From: JAVVHH01 sp963835135
GTDB taxonomy: Bacteria; Pseudomonadota; Alphaproteobacteria; Acetobacterales; Acetobacteraceae
Assembly: GCA_963835135.1 (NCBI GenBank)
Contig: CAWIEF010000005.1
Span: 744,001-808,000, forward strand
Length of the DNA: 64,000 nt
Reading direction: 5' to 3'
Positions within the stretch are counted from its first letter, which is position 1. Every line of letters begins with the position of its first letter. A program made the translations under genes and the position numbers. Positions 8,046 through 17,540 of this stretch are shown here, one piece after another. Under the pieces are notes generated by a model that was not told the origin of the DNA, did no database searches, and saw only the letters and a program-made list of their open reading frames with translations.

Positions 8046-9439
8046 CAGAGCCGCCGCACGTCGGTGATCGCGCCCGTCACCGCGGCGGCGGCCGCCATCG
8101 CCGGGCTGGCCAGATGGGTCCGCGCCCGCGGCCCCTGCCGCCCGACGAAATTGCGGTTGGACGTCGACACCGAGCGCTGGCCCGGCGGCACCCGCTCTCC
8201 GTTGGCCGCCACGCACATGCTGCAGCCCGGTTCGCGCCAGGCGAACCCGGCATCGCGAAACACCCGGTCCAGTCCCTCCGCCTCCGCATCGCGCTTGACC
8301 CGCTCCGACCCGGGCACCACCCACGCCGTCACTCCCTCGGCCACATGCCGCCCCTGCGCGACCGCCGCCGCCTCGCGCAGGTCGGAGAGCCTGCTGTTGG
8401 CGCAGGACCCGATGAACACCCAATCCACCTTCGTCCCCGCGAGCGCCCGCCCCGGCTCAAGCCCCATGTAGTCGAGCGCCTCCCGCCACGCTTTGCCTCG
8501 CGCCGAAGCGTCCGGCGCCGGGATCGGCTGGTCGATCGCGATCGCGTGCTCCGGACTAGTGCCCCAGGTCACCACCGGCGCCACTCCGGCCGCGTCGATC
8601 ACCTCCTCGCGCTCGAACGCCGCGCCGTCGTCGCTGGGCAACGTCCGCCAGTGCGCCACCGCGCGGTCGAACATCTCCCCCGCCGGCGCATACCGCCGCC
8701 CCGCCACGAACGCGAACGTCGCCTCGTCCGGCGCCACCATGCCGATCTTGGCCCCCATCTCGATGGACAGGTTGCACAGCGTCATTCGCGCCTCGATCGG
8801 CATCGCCCGCACCGCCGCCCCGGCATACTCCACCGCGTAGCCGGTGCCCGCCGCCGCCCCGAGCCGCCCGATCATGTGCAGCGCCAGGTCCTTCGCCGTG
8901 ATTCCCAGCCCCGGCGCCCCCTCGAACCGCACCCGCATCCGCTTCGGCCGCCGCTGTCGTAGCGTCTGCGTGGCCAGCGCATGCGTCAGCTCCGACGAGC
9001 CGACCCCGAACGCCAGCGCCCCCAGCCCGCCATTCGTGCACGTATGGCTGTCCCCGCAGATCAGCGTCACCCCCGGCAGCGCAAGGCCGAGCTCCGGCCC
9101 CATCACGTGCACGATCCCCTGCCCGACCTGCCCCAAGTCGAAGAACCGGATCCCCGTAGCCGCAGCCTGCGCCCGCAGGCTCGCCCGCAACCGCTCGCCG
9201 GGCGGAAACCCGTGCTGCTCGCGATCCGGCGCGCTGGAGACCGCATGGTCCGGCGTGGCGAACGCCAGTTCCGGATTTCGCACCGGCAGCTCCCGCGCCA
9301 GCACGTCGCCGAGCGCCCGCCCGCCCGACAGGTCGTGCAGCAAATGCCGGTCGACGTGCAGCAGCGACCAGCCATCGCCCAGATCGGCCACCACGTGGCT
9401 GTCCCAAACCTTGTCGAACAGGGTCCGCGGTTCCGTCAT
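8045..9439 (-). CDS. leuC: LeuC-type (de)hydratase large subunit
   Basis: A 464-residue aconitase-family catalytic subunit. The 4Fe-4S cysteines are seen in FIGSCANSR and in PGCSMCVAAN, and substrate-site histidines in ICGDSHTCTNGG. The start ATG 9439 has GGAG about 10 bp upstream; the longer frame back to 9565 would run through the regulator's promoter. The early block reads RHLLHDLSGGRALGDV, whereas leucine-pathway LeuC proteins normally have a TSPQAFEGL-type motif there. That is a direct sign of a paralogue. Related two-subunit enzymes hydrate maleate, citraconate or dimethylmaleate. It is divergent from the GntR gene across 88 bp. Confidence 0.88.
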   Translation of the reverse strand: MTEPRTLFDKVWDSHVVADLGDGWSLLHVDRHLLHDLSGGRALGDVLARELPVRNPELAFATPDHAVSSAPDREQHGFPPGERLRASLRAQAAATGIRFFDLGQVGQGIVHVMGPELGLALPGVTLICGDSHTCTNGGLGALAFGVGSSELTHALATQTLRQRRPKRMRVRFEGAPGLGITAKDLALHMIGRLGAAAGTGYAVEYAGAAVRAMPIEARMTLCNLSIEMGAKIGMVAPDEATFAFVAGRRYAPAGEMFDRAVAHWRTLPSDDGAAFEREEVIDAAGVAPVVTWGTSPEHAIAIDQPIPAPDASARGKAWREALDYMGLEPGRALAGTKVDWVFIGSCANSRLSDLREAAAVAQGRHVAEGVTAWVVPGSERVKRDAEAEGLDRVFRDAGFAWREPGCSMCVAANGERVPPGQRSVSTSNRNFVGRQGPRARTHLASPAMAAAAAVTGAITDVRRL

Positions 9440-9480
9440 GCGCGAAACTCCACCGCACAAATCGGATTGACGCAAGCAGC

Positions 9481-9500
9481 TTGTTCCATAAAGTAGACAA
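9481..9500. promoter_or_regulatory. Candidate operator for the GntR/HutC-type regulator
   Basis: A TTGT-N12-ACAA dyad sits in the 88-bp gap between the divergent leuC and GntR genes, in the most AT-rich part of the gap. HutC-type regulators often bind palindromes with TTGT/ACAA ends close to their own gene. The spacing is longer than usual, so this is tentative. Confidence 0.3.
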
Positions 9501-9527
9501 ATAACGGCACGTTCGAAGGACAACTGC

Positions 9528-10307
9528 GTGGGAGCTGCCCCGCACTCGCTCAAGGCACGCCGCATCTATCTAATGTTGCGCGAGCGCATCGCGTCCGGCG
9601 ATCTGCCAGCGGGCCAGCGCCTGCCGAGCGAGCCCGCCCTGGCCGCCGAGCAAGGCGTAGCCCGCGTGACGCTGCGCCGCGCGCTCGACCGCTTGGCCGA
9701 GGAGGGGTTGGTGTCGCGCCGGGTCGGCGCCGGCACCTTCGTGACCGACGGCATGCTCAGCCCGGTCATCGCCGCCGACCTCGCCGACGTGTTCAGCCAA
9801 TTGAAGACCATGGGCCAGACCACCGGAGTGCGCCTGCTCGCCTTCGCCTACGGCCCGGCGCCGGAGGCGGTCGCCCAAGCCCTCGGCTTGGGGTCCGGCG
9901 CACGGACCCAGCGCTCCGTCCGTGTCCGCCTCATCGACGACCAACCTTTCTCCTACCTGACGACGCACGTCCCCGAGCGGATCGGCCTCACCTATGACGA
10001 AGCCGACCTCGGCAGCACGCCGTTGTTGCAGCTGCTCGAGCGCTCCGGCATCGTGGCCGGGCGCGCCAGCCAGGCTCTCTCGGCCACCCTCGCCGGCCCC
10101 GACGTCGCCGACGCGCTCAAGCTCGAGATCGGCGCCCCCCTGCTCTCCCTCACCCGCACCGTCCACGACCCGGCCGGCGCCGGCGTCGAGCACCTCCACG
10201 CCCTGTATCGCCCCGACCGCTTCGCCTTCCACCTCGACCTCATGCGCAGTGGCGACCTCCGCCGCTGGGATCTGAACCCCAAGCCCCGAAGGAAACGAGC
10301 CCCATGA
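9528..10307 (+). CDS. GntR family transcriptional regulator, HutC subfamily (UTRA domain)
   Basis: A 259-residue regulator. Residues 10-75 form the winged helix typical of GntR (LPAGQRLPSEPALAAEQGV, then VTLRRALDRLAEEGLVSRR). Residues 95-245 form a UTRA ligand domain with the family's RVRLIDDQPFSY and late LSLTRTVHDPAG strands. Such proteins usually repress catabolic operons until they bind an inducer. The start is GTG 9528 with GAAGGA 8 bp upstream. Its stop overlaps the ATG of the next gene (ATGA), so it is the first gene of the long + strand operon and faces leuCD, which it probably controls too. Confidence 0.9.
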   Translation: MGAAPHSLKARRIYLMLRERIASGDLPAGQRLPSEPALAAEQGVARVTLRRALDRLAEEGLVSRRVGAGTFVTDGMLSPVIAADLADVFSQLKTMGQTTGVRLLAFAYGPAPEAVAQALGLGSGARTQRSVRVRLIDDQPFSYLTTHVPERIGLTYDEADLGSTPLLQLLERSGIVAGRASQALSATLAGPDVADALKLEIGAPLLSLTRTVHDPAGAGVEHLHALYRPDRFAFHLDLMRSGDLRRWDLNPKPRRKRAP

Positions 10308-11497
10308 GCGTCCTTACTCGCCGCACCCTGCTGGCCGCCAGCGCCGTCCTTGCCGCGCCCCCGGTGCTGCGCGCCCAGCCCGCGCCGATCAAGCTCGGCA
10401 TCCTGCAACCTGTCACCGGCGCCCTGGCCCAAGACGGCGACCTCGGCCGCCTCGGCGCCCAATTCGCCATCGACGAGATCAATGCCGCCGGCGGCATCGC
10501 CAGCATGGGCGGCGCCAAGCTCGACATGGTGTTCGGCGACGCCCGCTCCACGCCCGATGCCGGCGTCGCCGAAGTGGAACGCATGCAGGGCGAGGGCGTC
10601 TGCGCCGTCGTCGGCGGCTTCGCCAGCCCGATCTGCCTGGCCGCCAGCCAAGCCGCCGCCCGCTACGACCTGCCCTACGTCGTCGACGTCGGCGTCGCGG
10701 ACAGCATCGTCACCCGCGGCCTGACCAACACGTTCCGCTTCGCGCCGGGCTTCGGCAAGGTGTCGACCGTCGCCATCGACAACCTCGTCGCGCTGAACGA
10801 CGCCGCAGGCAAGCCCGCCAAGACCGTCGTTCTCGTCCATGAGGACGGCCTGTTCGGCAGCGGCCTGGCCAAGCTGATGCAGACCGAACTGCCGCGTCGC
10901 GGCTTCGAAATCCTCGACACCGTCGCCCACCCCACGCCCGCGCGCGACATGAGCAACATCGCGCTCCGCATCCGCTCGCTGAACCCGGACTTGATTCTGC
11001 CGTCCGACTACTATGGCGAGTTCGTCCTGCTCGCCCGCACCCTGCAGCAGCAGCGCATCAAGCCGAAGGGCATCTACGGCGTGCTCAACGGCGCCGCCTC
11101 CAACTACCGCTTCATCAAGGAATTTCCGGCCGTCGCCGAGGGCCTGCTCGACTGCAACCACTGGGCCAACCCCAAGAACCCCAAGACCGCTGCCCTCAAG
11201 CAGAAGGTCGAAGCTGCCGGCAAGACCTTCAGCTACAACGTCATGCTGAACTATTCCTGCGTCTTGCTGGTGGCCGACGCCATCGGCCGCGCCGCCAGCG
11301 CCGAGCGCGCCAAGCTGACCCAGGCCCTCGCCGAATCCACCTTCGCCGGCCACATCATGCCCTACGGCCCCACCAAGTTCGAAAAAGGCCAGAACACCGG
11401 CGCGATTCCCGCCAACCTGCAAGTCCAGGGCGGCGACGTCAAAGTCATCTACCCCTTCGAATTCGCGGACGCCAAACCGATCTTCCCAGTAACCTGA
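10304..11497 (+). CDS. Branched-chain amino acid/amide-type ABC substrate-binding protein
   Basis: A 397-residue periplasmic binding protein of the LivJ/amide-urea type. The N-terminus has TRRTLLAASAVLAAPPVLRA, a twin-Arg-like signal with cleavage near residue 25. The mature protein starts IKLGILQPVTGALAQDG, the usual first strand of this family. It should deliver its ligand to the LivHMGF-type permease encoded next. The ligand is unknown, but the co-encoded enzymes point to an N-containing ring compound or amide. Its ATG overlaps the GntR stop. A long palindrome follows the stop codon, before the permease gene. Confidence 0.92.
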   Translation: MSVLTRRTLLAASAVLAAPPVLRAQPAPIKLGILQPVTGALAQDGDLGRLGAQFAIDEINAAGGIASMGGAKLDMVFGDARSTPDAGVAEVERMQGEGVCAVVGGFASPICLAASQAAARYDLPYVVDVGVADSIVTRGLTNTFRFAPGFGKVSTVAIDNLVALNDAAGKPAKTVVLVHEDGLFGSGLAKLMQTELPRRGFEILDTVAHPTPARDMSNIALRIRSLNPDLILPSDYYGEFVLLARTLQQQRIKPKGIYGVLNGAASNYRFIKEFPAVAEGLLDCNHWANPKNPKTAALKQKVEAAGKTFSYNVMLNYSCVLLVADAIGRAASAERAKLTQALAESTFAGHIMPYGPTKFEKGQNTGAIPANLQVQGGDVKVIYPFEFADAKPIFPVT

Positions 11498-11506
11498 GAG
11501 TCTGAT

Positions 11507-11634
11507 CCAAAATGTGTTCGGAATGGTCAGGTGGCGTGTGTTTTCGAGCACCGGCGCGGAGCGGCCTATTTGGCCGTGAGCACCGGAGCGCAGAAAACGC
11601 ACGTCAGATGGCCGTTCCGGGCGCATTCTGAGAT
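11507..11634 (+). repeat. Long imperfect palindrome between binding-protein and permease genes
   Basis: Bases 11511-11545 pair with 11593-11627 as a 35-bp stem with 26 Watson-Crick pairs, seven G-U pairs and two mismatches when read as + strand RNA. The inside continues with partial pairing of the CCGG/GC blocks and closes on a CGGCC-tattt-GGCCG hairpin at 11562-11576. A direct repeat, gagcaccgg, lies at 11546-11554 and 11578-11586. The element fills nearly the whole gap between stop 11497 and the permease ATG at 11633, leaving the ribosome site near or inside the 3' arm. It may be a dispersed palindromic repeat or an mRNA stabiliser or attenuator. Confidence 0.8.
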
Positions 11635-12505
11635 GTACGCGCCGTCCATCATCGCCGAAGCCGCCGCTAACGGCTTGCTCACCGGCGCCGTCTACGCCCT
11701 CGTCGCCCTCGGCCTCACGCTCGTTTACGGCGTGCTGCACATCATCAACTTCGCCCACGGCGCGCTGCTCACTTGCGCCATGTTCGCCGTCTGGGGCCTC
11801 ACCACCACGGTCGGCCTCAGCCCGTATCTCGCCATCTTTCCCCTCGTGCCCCTCTTCTTCGCCCTCGGCTATGCGCTGCAGCGATACGTGATCGGCCCCG
11901 CCAGCCGCGGCCGGGACGGCAACGTCCTGCTCGTCACCCTTGGACTGGCCATCATTCTCCAGAACGGCCTGCTCGCGCTGTTCTCCGCCGATCCACGTTC
12001 GCTCGACGACCCGGCCGCCTTCGACGTCGTTCCCATCGGGCCGATGCTGCTCGCCACGCCACGCCTGATCGGCTTCGTCGCCGCGGCCGCCGTCGCCCTG
12101 ATGCTCTGGCTCCTCCTCACCCGCACCGACATCGGCCGCGCCATCCGCGCCGTTGCCCGCGAGGACCTCGGCGCCCGCCTGGTCGGCATCGACGTGGGGC
12201 ACGTGTTCGGCGTCACTTTCGGCCTCGGCTGCGCTTGCCTCGCCGTCGCCGCCGGGCTGCTGATGCCGAACTACACCGTTAACCCGGCCTCCGGCGAAGC
12301 CTTCGTCCTCGTCGCCTTCACCATCGTCGTGCTCGGCGGCATGGGCTCCATCCCCGGCGCGCTGATCGGCGGCCTCCTCATCGGCGTCGTCGAAAGCCTC
12401 AGCGGCCTCGTCCTCGGCGACAGCCTCGGGCAGATCGGCATCTTCGCGATCTTCATCCTCGTCCTCCTCTTCAAACCCGCCGGCCTGTTCGGCGCTCGCG
12501 CGTGA
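11633..12505 (+). CDS. livH: Branched-chain amino acid-type ABC permease (LivH-like)
   Basis: A 290-residue inner-membrane protein with about eight hydrophobic segments. It starts MYAPSIIAEAAANGLLTGAV and has the family block YGVLHIINFAHG soon after. The C-terminal part has VVLGGMGSIPGALIGG, the segment that contacts the ATPases. ATG 11633 was chosen because the sequence upstream to 11531 is the palindromic element rather than coding sequence. It forms the translocation path with the LivM-like protein, whose GTG overlaps this stop (GTGA). The ligand is unknown. Confidence 0.93.
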   Translation: MYAPSIIAEAAANGLLTGAVYALVALGLTLVYGVLHIINFAHGALLTCAMFAVWGLTTTVGLSPYLAIFPLVPLFFALGYALQRYVIGPASRGRDGNVLLVTLGLAIILQNGLLALFSADPRSLDDPAAFDVVPIGPMLLATPRLIGFVAAAAVALMLWLLLTRTDIGRAIRAVAREDLGARLVGIDVGHVFGVTFGLGCACLAVAAGLLMPNYTVNPASGEAFVLVAFTIVVLGGMGSIPGALIGGLLIGVVESLSGLVLGDSLGQIGIFAIFILVLLFKPAGLFGARA

Positions 12506-13454
12506 GATACCTGCCACTCCTCGCAACCGTCGCCGTGCTCGCCGCGGTCCCGATCGTCACCCCGTCCAACACCGTCCTCAACTTCTTCATCGGCACGCTG
12601 ATCATCGCGCTGGCGGCCCAAGGCTGGAACATCCTCGCCGGCCTCGGCGGCCAACTTTCCTTCGGCCACGCCGCCTTCTACGGCGCCGGCGCCTATGTCA
12701 GCGCCGTCCTCCAACTCCGCTACGGCATCAACGCCTGGCTCGCCGCCGGCGCCGGCATCCTCGCCGGCGCCGCGATCGGCGCCGTCATCGGCGCGCTCGT
12801 CTTCCGCGCCGGGCTGCGCGGCTCCTACTTCGCGCTCGTCACCCTCGCCTTCGCCGAAGTGTTCCGCATCCTCGCCAACGCCACCCCGCTCACGGGTGCC
12901 GCCGCCGGCCTCCTCCTCCGCCTCGACGCCCGCCCGGAGAACTTCCAGTTCGCCAGCCGCGCCACCGTCTTCTACGTCACGCTTGCCTGCGTCAGCGCCG
13001 TCCTGATCCTCACCGCCGCTATCAGGAACGCCCGCTTCGGCGCCCAACTCGCCGCCATACGCGAGAACGAGGAGGCCGCCCGCGCCCTCGGCATCGACAC
13101 CTTTGCCGTCAAGCTCCGCGCTATGACGCTCTCGGCCGCGATCACCGCCGCCGCCGGCATTCTCTATCTGCAATATTACCTCTACATCGACGCCAACCTC
13201 GCCTTCGGCACCGGCGTGTCCGTCGCCGCCCTGCTCGCCCCCGTCGTCGGCGGCATCGGCACCGTGCTCGGCCCACTCCTCGGCGCCGTCGCCCTGCACG
13301 CGCTCGGCGAGTTCACGCAGATCGTCGCCGGCTCCATCCCGGGTATCGACCAAGTTCTCTTCGGCATCCTGCTGGTCGCCGCCATCGCCTTCCTCCCCGG
13401 CGGCCTCGCCGGGGGCACCTCCGCCGGTCGCCGCGCCCACCGGGCCGCCCGCTG

Positions 13455-13455
<1 letters not shown>
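12502..13455 (+). CDS. livM: Branched-chain amino acid-type ABC permease (LivM-like)
   Basis: A 317-residue inner-membrane protein with eight to ten hydrophobic segments. Family blocks are visible: LGGQLSFGHAAFYGAGAY early, then LRGSYFALVTLAFAEVFR, and GGIGTVLGPLLGA near the end. It starts at GTG 12502, overlapping the livH-like stop, and its own TGA overlaps the next ATG, so all transporter genes are translationally linked. It pairs with the LivH-like subunit to import the ligand of the upstream binding protein. Confidence 0.93.
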
Positions 13456-14178
<723 letters not shown>

Positions 14179-14186
<8 letters not shown>

Positions 14187-14889
14187 CCTCCTCCGCGTCA
14201 CCGCCCTCCGCGCCGGCTACGGCCCCACCGAAGTACTCCGCGGCATCGACCTCGCCGTCGCGACCGGCGAGATCGTCGCCGTCCTCGGCTCCAACGGCGT
14301 CGGCAAGACCACCCTCAACAAGGCCCTTTCCGGCGTCATTCCCGTCCGCGCCGGCCAGATCACCTTCGACGACATCCGCATCGACCGCGCCACCCCTCAG
14401 CGCATCGTCGAAGCCGGCCTCATCCACGTCCCCGAAGGCCGCCGCGTGTTCGCCGACATGTCCGTCCGCGACAACCTCATCCTCGGCAGCTACCGCCGCG
14501 CCCGCCCCCGCCGCAGCGCCAACCTCGAGCGCGTGCTCGCGACCTTTCCCCGCCTGCGCGAACGCGCCGCCCAATCCGCCGGCACCCTGTCCGGCGGCGA
14601 GCAGCAGATGCTCGCCATCGGCCGCGGCATGATGGCCGAGCCTCGCCTGCTCATCCTCGACGAACCCTCCCTTGGTCTCTCGCCCTTGCTGGTCGAGGAG
14701 ATGTTCGCTCTCATCGCCCGCCTCCGCGCCGACGGCCTCGCCATCATGCTGGTCGAGCAGAACGTCATCCAGTCGCTCGACCTCGCCGACCGCGCCTATG
14801 TGCTCGCCAACGGCGACTGCGTCCTGTCCGGACCCGCCGCCACCCTGCGCGCCGACCCCGACCTCAAACGCACCTATCTCGGATTGTGA
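14179..14889 (+). CDS. livF: ABC transporter ATP-binding protein (LivF-like)
   Basis: A 236-residue ATPase with Walker A GSNGVGKT, signature LSGGEQQMLAIGRGMM, and Walker B LLILDEPSLGLSP, ending DLKRTYLGL as LivF proteins do. HVPEGRRVFADMSVRDN is a LivF hallmark. It is the last subunit of the liv-type importer. Its TGA overlaps a GTG (14886) and lies just before ATG 14892 of the lyase gene, so enzyme and transporter production are linked. Confidence 0.93.
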
Positions 14890-14891
14890 GC

Positions 14892-15767
14892 ATGACCCCA
14901 ACCCTGCACGAGCAGCTCCAGGCCGGCCTGGTCATCGCCCCCGGCATCTACGACGCCCTCACCGCCGCCATCGCCGCCGAGGCCGGCTTCCCAGCGCTCT
15001 ACGTCTCCGGCGCCGCCATCGCCTACACCAAGCTCGGACGCCCCGATATCGGCCTCGTCTCCATGAGCGAGGTCGCCGACACCATCGCCCTCATCCGCGA
15101 CCGCGTCCCCACCCCCTTGATCGTCGACGCCGACAACGGCTACGGCAACGCGCTGAACGTCCAGCGCACCATTCGCATCTTCGAGCGCGCCGGCGCGTCG
15201 GCCATCCAGCTCGAGGACCAGACTATGCCCAAGCGCTGCGGCCACCTCCGCGACAAGACCCTGATCTCCGCCGACGAGATGATTGGCAAGCTGCACGCCG
15301 CGCTCGACGCCCGCGCGTCCGCCGACACCCTGATCATCGCCCGGACCGATGCCGTCGCCGTCGACGGCATCGGTCCCGCCCTCGACCGCGCCCAGCGCTA
15401 CGCCGAGGCCGGCGCCGACATCCTCTTCGTCGAGGCCCCGCAAAGCGTCGAACAGCTCGAAACCGTCACCACTGCCCTGAAGGGCCTCTGTCCCTTGATG
15501 GCCAACATGGTCGACGGCGGCGACACGCCGCCTCTACCCCGCGCCGACCTCGACCGCCTCGGCTTCCGCCTCGTCATCTTCCCCGGCGGCATCGTCCGCG
15601 CCCTCGCGCGCACTGCCCAGTCCTACTACGCCTCCCTCGCCCACCACGGCAGCAACCTCCCCTTCGCCGACCGCATGTTCGACTTCTCCGAGTTGAACCA
15701 GATCATCGGCACCCCCGAAATGCTCGCCCTCGGCCAAACCTACGCCGCCGCAGAACCACGTGGCTGA
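14892..15767 (+). CDS. Isocitrate lyase/PEP mutase superfamily lyase
   Basis: A 291-residue TIM-barrel protein. DADNGYG (79-85) holds the Mg-binding acidic residues and KRCGH (114-118) the catalytic Cys loop, so it belongs with C-C lyases (methylisocitrate, dimethylmalate or similar) rather than with phosphonomutases, which lack that Cys. It probably splits a 2-substituted malate-type acid into an alpha-keto acid and a second carboxylic acid. With the LeuCD-type hydratase nearby, the pair mirrors the dimethylmaleate hydratase/dimethylmalate lyase steps known from nicotinate fermentation; the actual substrate is unknown. GTG 14886 is an alternative start. Confidence 0.87.
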   Translation: MTPTLHEQLQAGLVIAPGIYDALTAAIAAEAGFPALYVSGAAIAYTKLGRPDIGLVSMSEVADTIALIRDRVPTPLIVDADNGYGNALNVQRTIRIFERAGASAIQLEDQTMPKRCGHLRDKTLISADEMIGKLHAALDARASADTLIIARTDAVAVDGIGPALDRAQRYAEAGADILFVEAPQSVEQLETVTTALKGLCPLMANMVDGGDTPPLPRADLDRLGFRLVIFPGGIVRALARTAQSYYASLAHHGSNLPFADRMFDFSELNQIIGTPEMLALGQTYAAAEPRG

Positions 15768-15787
15768 CCAGATCATGACCCGCTTCT

Positions 15788-15824
15788 CCGTCAGTGCGAG
15801 GAGCGCAGCGACGCGGCAATCCAT
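15788..15824. repeat. Dispersed short palindromic repeat (GCGAGGAGCGCAGCGACG type)
   Basis: The 141-bp gap between the lyase and hydantoinase B genes holds CAGTGCGAGGAGCGCAGCG followed by ACGCGGCAATCCAT. This closely matches the TTGCGAGGAGC...GACG..GCAATCC hairpin repeat scattered through many proteobacterial genomes. The outer arms (AGTGC/GCAAT) pair imperfectly. Only this copy was noticed in the window. The remaining bases up to 15908 show no clear feature. Confidence 0.6.
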
Positions 15825-15908
15825 CGGCACGGACCCCCGGCTACCCAGACTTGTCCTGCACCGAAGCACCCGCCCCCGACGCAACGACGCCCACCGGACC
15901 CTTTCTCG

Positions 15909-17540
15909 ATGATCGATCCGGTCACCCTGGCCATCCTCGACGGCCGCCTCACCCAGATCGCCGACGAAATGGACGCAACCCTCTACCGTGCCGCCTTCAA
16001 CCCCATCATCGCCGAGGCCAAGGACGCCTGCCACGGCCTCTACCACCCCACCACCGGCGACACCCTCGTCCAAGGCGCCGCCGGGCTGCCCATCTTCGTC
16101 GGCGCCATGGCCTTCGCCGTCAAAGCCGTCATCGACAAAGTCGCCCGAGATGGCGGCCTGCAACCCGGCGACACCTTCCTGTTCAACGATCCCTACGCCG
16201 GCGGCACCCACCTCAACGATTTCCGCCTCGTCCGCCCCATCTTCCGCGACGACAACCTCTTCTGCTGGCTCGCGTCGGCCGGCCATTGGCTCGACATCGG
16301 CGGCAACGTCCCCGGCGGCTACAACCCAAAAGCCACCGAAAGCTTCCAGGAAGGCATGCGGATCCCGCCCGTCAAATTGATCACGGCCGGCAAAATGAAC
16401 CACGATCTGATAGAAATCCTCGCCGCCAACTCCCGCGTCCCCACCTCCAACTGGGGCGACCTCAACGGCCAGCTCGGCGCCCTCGACCTCGGCGAGCGCC
16501 GCCTCGCCGGCCTGCTCGACGAATACGGAGACGCCACGGTGCAGACCGCCTTCGACGCCTTCTCCGCCCGCGCCGAGACCATGATGCGCGCCGCCATCGC
16601 CGCTTTGCCCGACGGCCACTACGCCTTCGACGACATCCTCGACAATGACGGCATCACCGCCGCCCCGCTCACGATCGCCCTCGACCTCAGCATCGCCGGG
16701 GACACCATGGTGATGGACTTCTCCCGCTCCTCACCCCCAACCCAGGGCCCCGTCAACATCGCCTACGCCACCACCGTGGCCGCCTGCTACGTCGCCCTCA
16801 AGCACGTCTTCACCGCCGTCCCCGCCAACGCCGGCTGCCTCCGCCCCATCAGCTTCGTCATCCCCGACACCACGCTGCTCGCCGCCGGCCCCCCGCGCCC
16901 CATGGCCGGCTACACCGAGACCATCCTCCGCCTCATCGGCATCATCCTCGGCGCCCTCGCCCAAGCCGACCCGGCCCGCGCCACCGCCGCCCCCTTCGGC
17001 ACCATCAACGCCCTCTCCCTCGCCGGCCACCGTCACGACGGTTCGCGCTGGGTCATGTTCAGCTTCTTCGGCGGTGGCATGGGCGGCAACCCGGAGACCG
17101 ACGGCCTCAGCCACGCCAACAACCCCATCTCGACCGCCACCATTCCTCCTGCCGAGATCCTCGAGGCTGCCTACCCCGTCCTGTTCACCCAATGGGCTCT
17201 CCGCCCCGACTCCGCCGGCGAAGGCACCCATCGCGGCGGCCTCGGCGCCATCTACGAGATCGAGATGCTCACCGACACCCAAGTCTCGCTGCTTGGCGAG
17301 CGCGGCACCGTCGGCCCCTTCGGCGTCGCCGGCGGCACCAGCGGCGCCCTCAACCGCTTCACCTGGCACGACGCCCGGGGGCCCCACACCCCACCCCTCG
17401 TCTCCAAAGTCACCGACGTGTCGGTCCCCACCGGCCACCGCATCCGCCTCGAAACCCCCGGCGGCGGCGGCTGGGGTTCTCCTAGTGCCCGCGACCCCGC
17501 CGCGGCGGAACGCGACCGCCGCTTGGGCTACACATTATGA
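15909..17540 (+). CDS. hyuB: Hydantoinase B/oxoprolinase family protein
   Basis: A 543-residue protein matching the HyuB/oxoprolinase beta half along its length: IDPVTLAILDGRL at the start, NDPYAGGTHLNDF, the GGFGVAGG-like block GPFGVAGGTSGALN, and the terminal ETPGGGGWGSP motif. With HyuA it carries out ATP-dependent opening of cyclic amides such as 5-oxoproline or N-methylhydantoin (family knowledge). ATG 15909 begins directly at the conserved N-terminus. Its stop overlaps the hyuA ATG (ATGA). The gene is intact, unlike hyuA. Confidence 0.92.
   Translation: MIDPVTLAILDGRLTQIADEMDATLYRAAFNPIIAEAKDACHGLYHPTTGDTLVQGAAGLPIFVGAMAFAVKAVIDKVARDGGLQPGDTFLFNDPYAGGTHLNDFRLVRPIFRDDNLFCWLASAGHWLDIGGNVPGGYNPKATESFQEGMRIPPVKLITAGKMNHDLIEILAANSRVPTSNWGDLNGQLGALDLGERRLAGLLDEYGDATVQTAFDAFSARAETMMRAAIAALPDGHYAFDDILDNDGITAAPLTIALDLSIAGDTMVMDFSRSSPPTQGPVNIAYATTVAACYVALKHVFTAVPANAGCLRPISFVIPDTTLLAAGPPRPMAGYTETILRLIGIILGALAQADPARATAAPFGTINALSLAGHRHDGSRWVMFSFFGGGMGGNPETDGLSHANNPISTATIPPAEILEAAYPVLFTQWALRPDSAGEGTHRGGLGAIYEIEMLTDTQVSLLGERGTVGPFGVAGGTSGALNRFTWHDARGPHTPPLVSKVTDVSVPTGHRIRLETPGGGGWGSPSARDPAAAERDRRLGYTL

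Noticed and set aside
9992..12526. Very long open frame (844 aa) on the - strand
   Set aside because: It lies opposite the GntR, binding-protein and LivH-like genes, is low-complexity Glu/Asp/Gly/Ala, and comes from the strong NNC codon bias of those genes. The same applies to long - strand frames over 12.2-25.2 kb.
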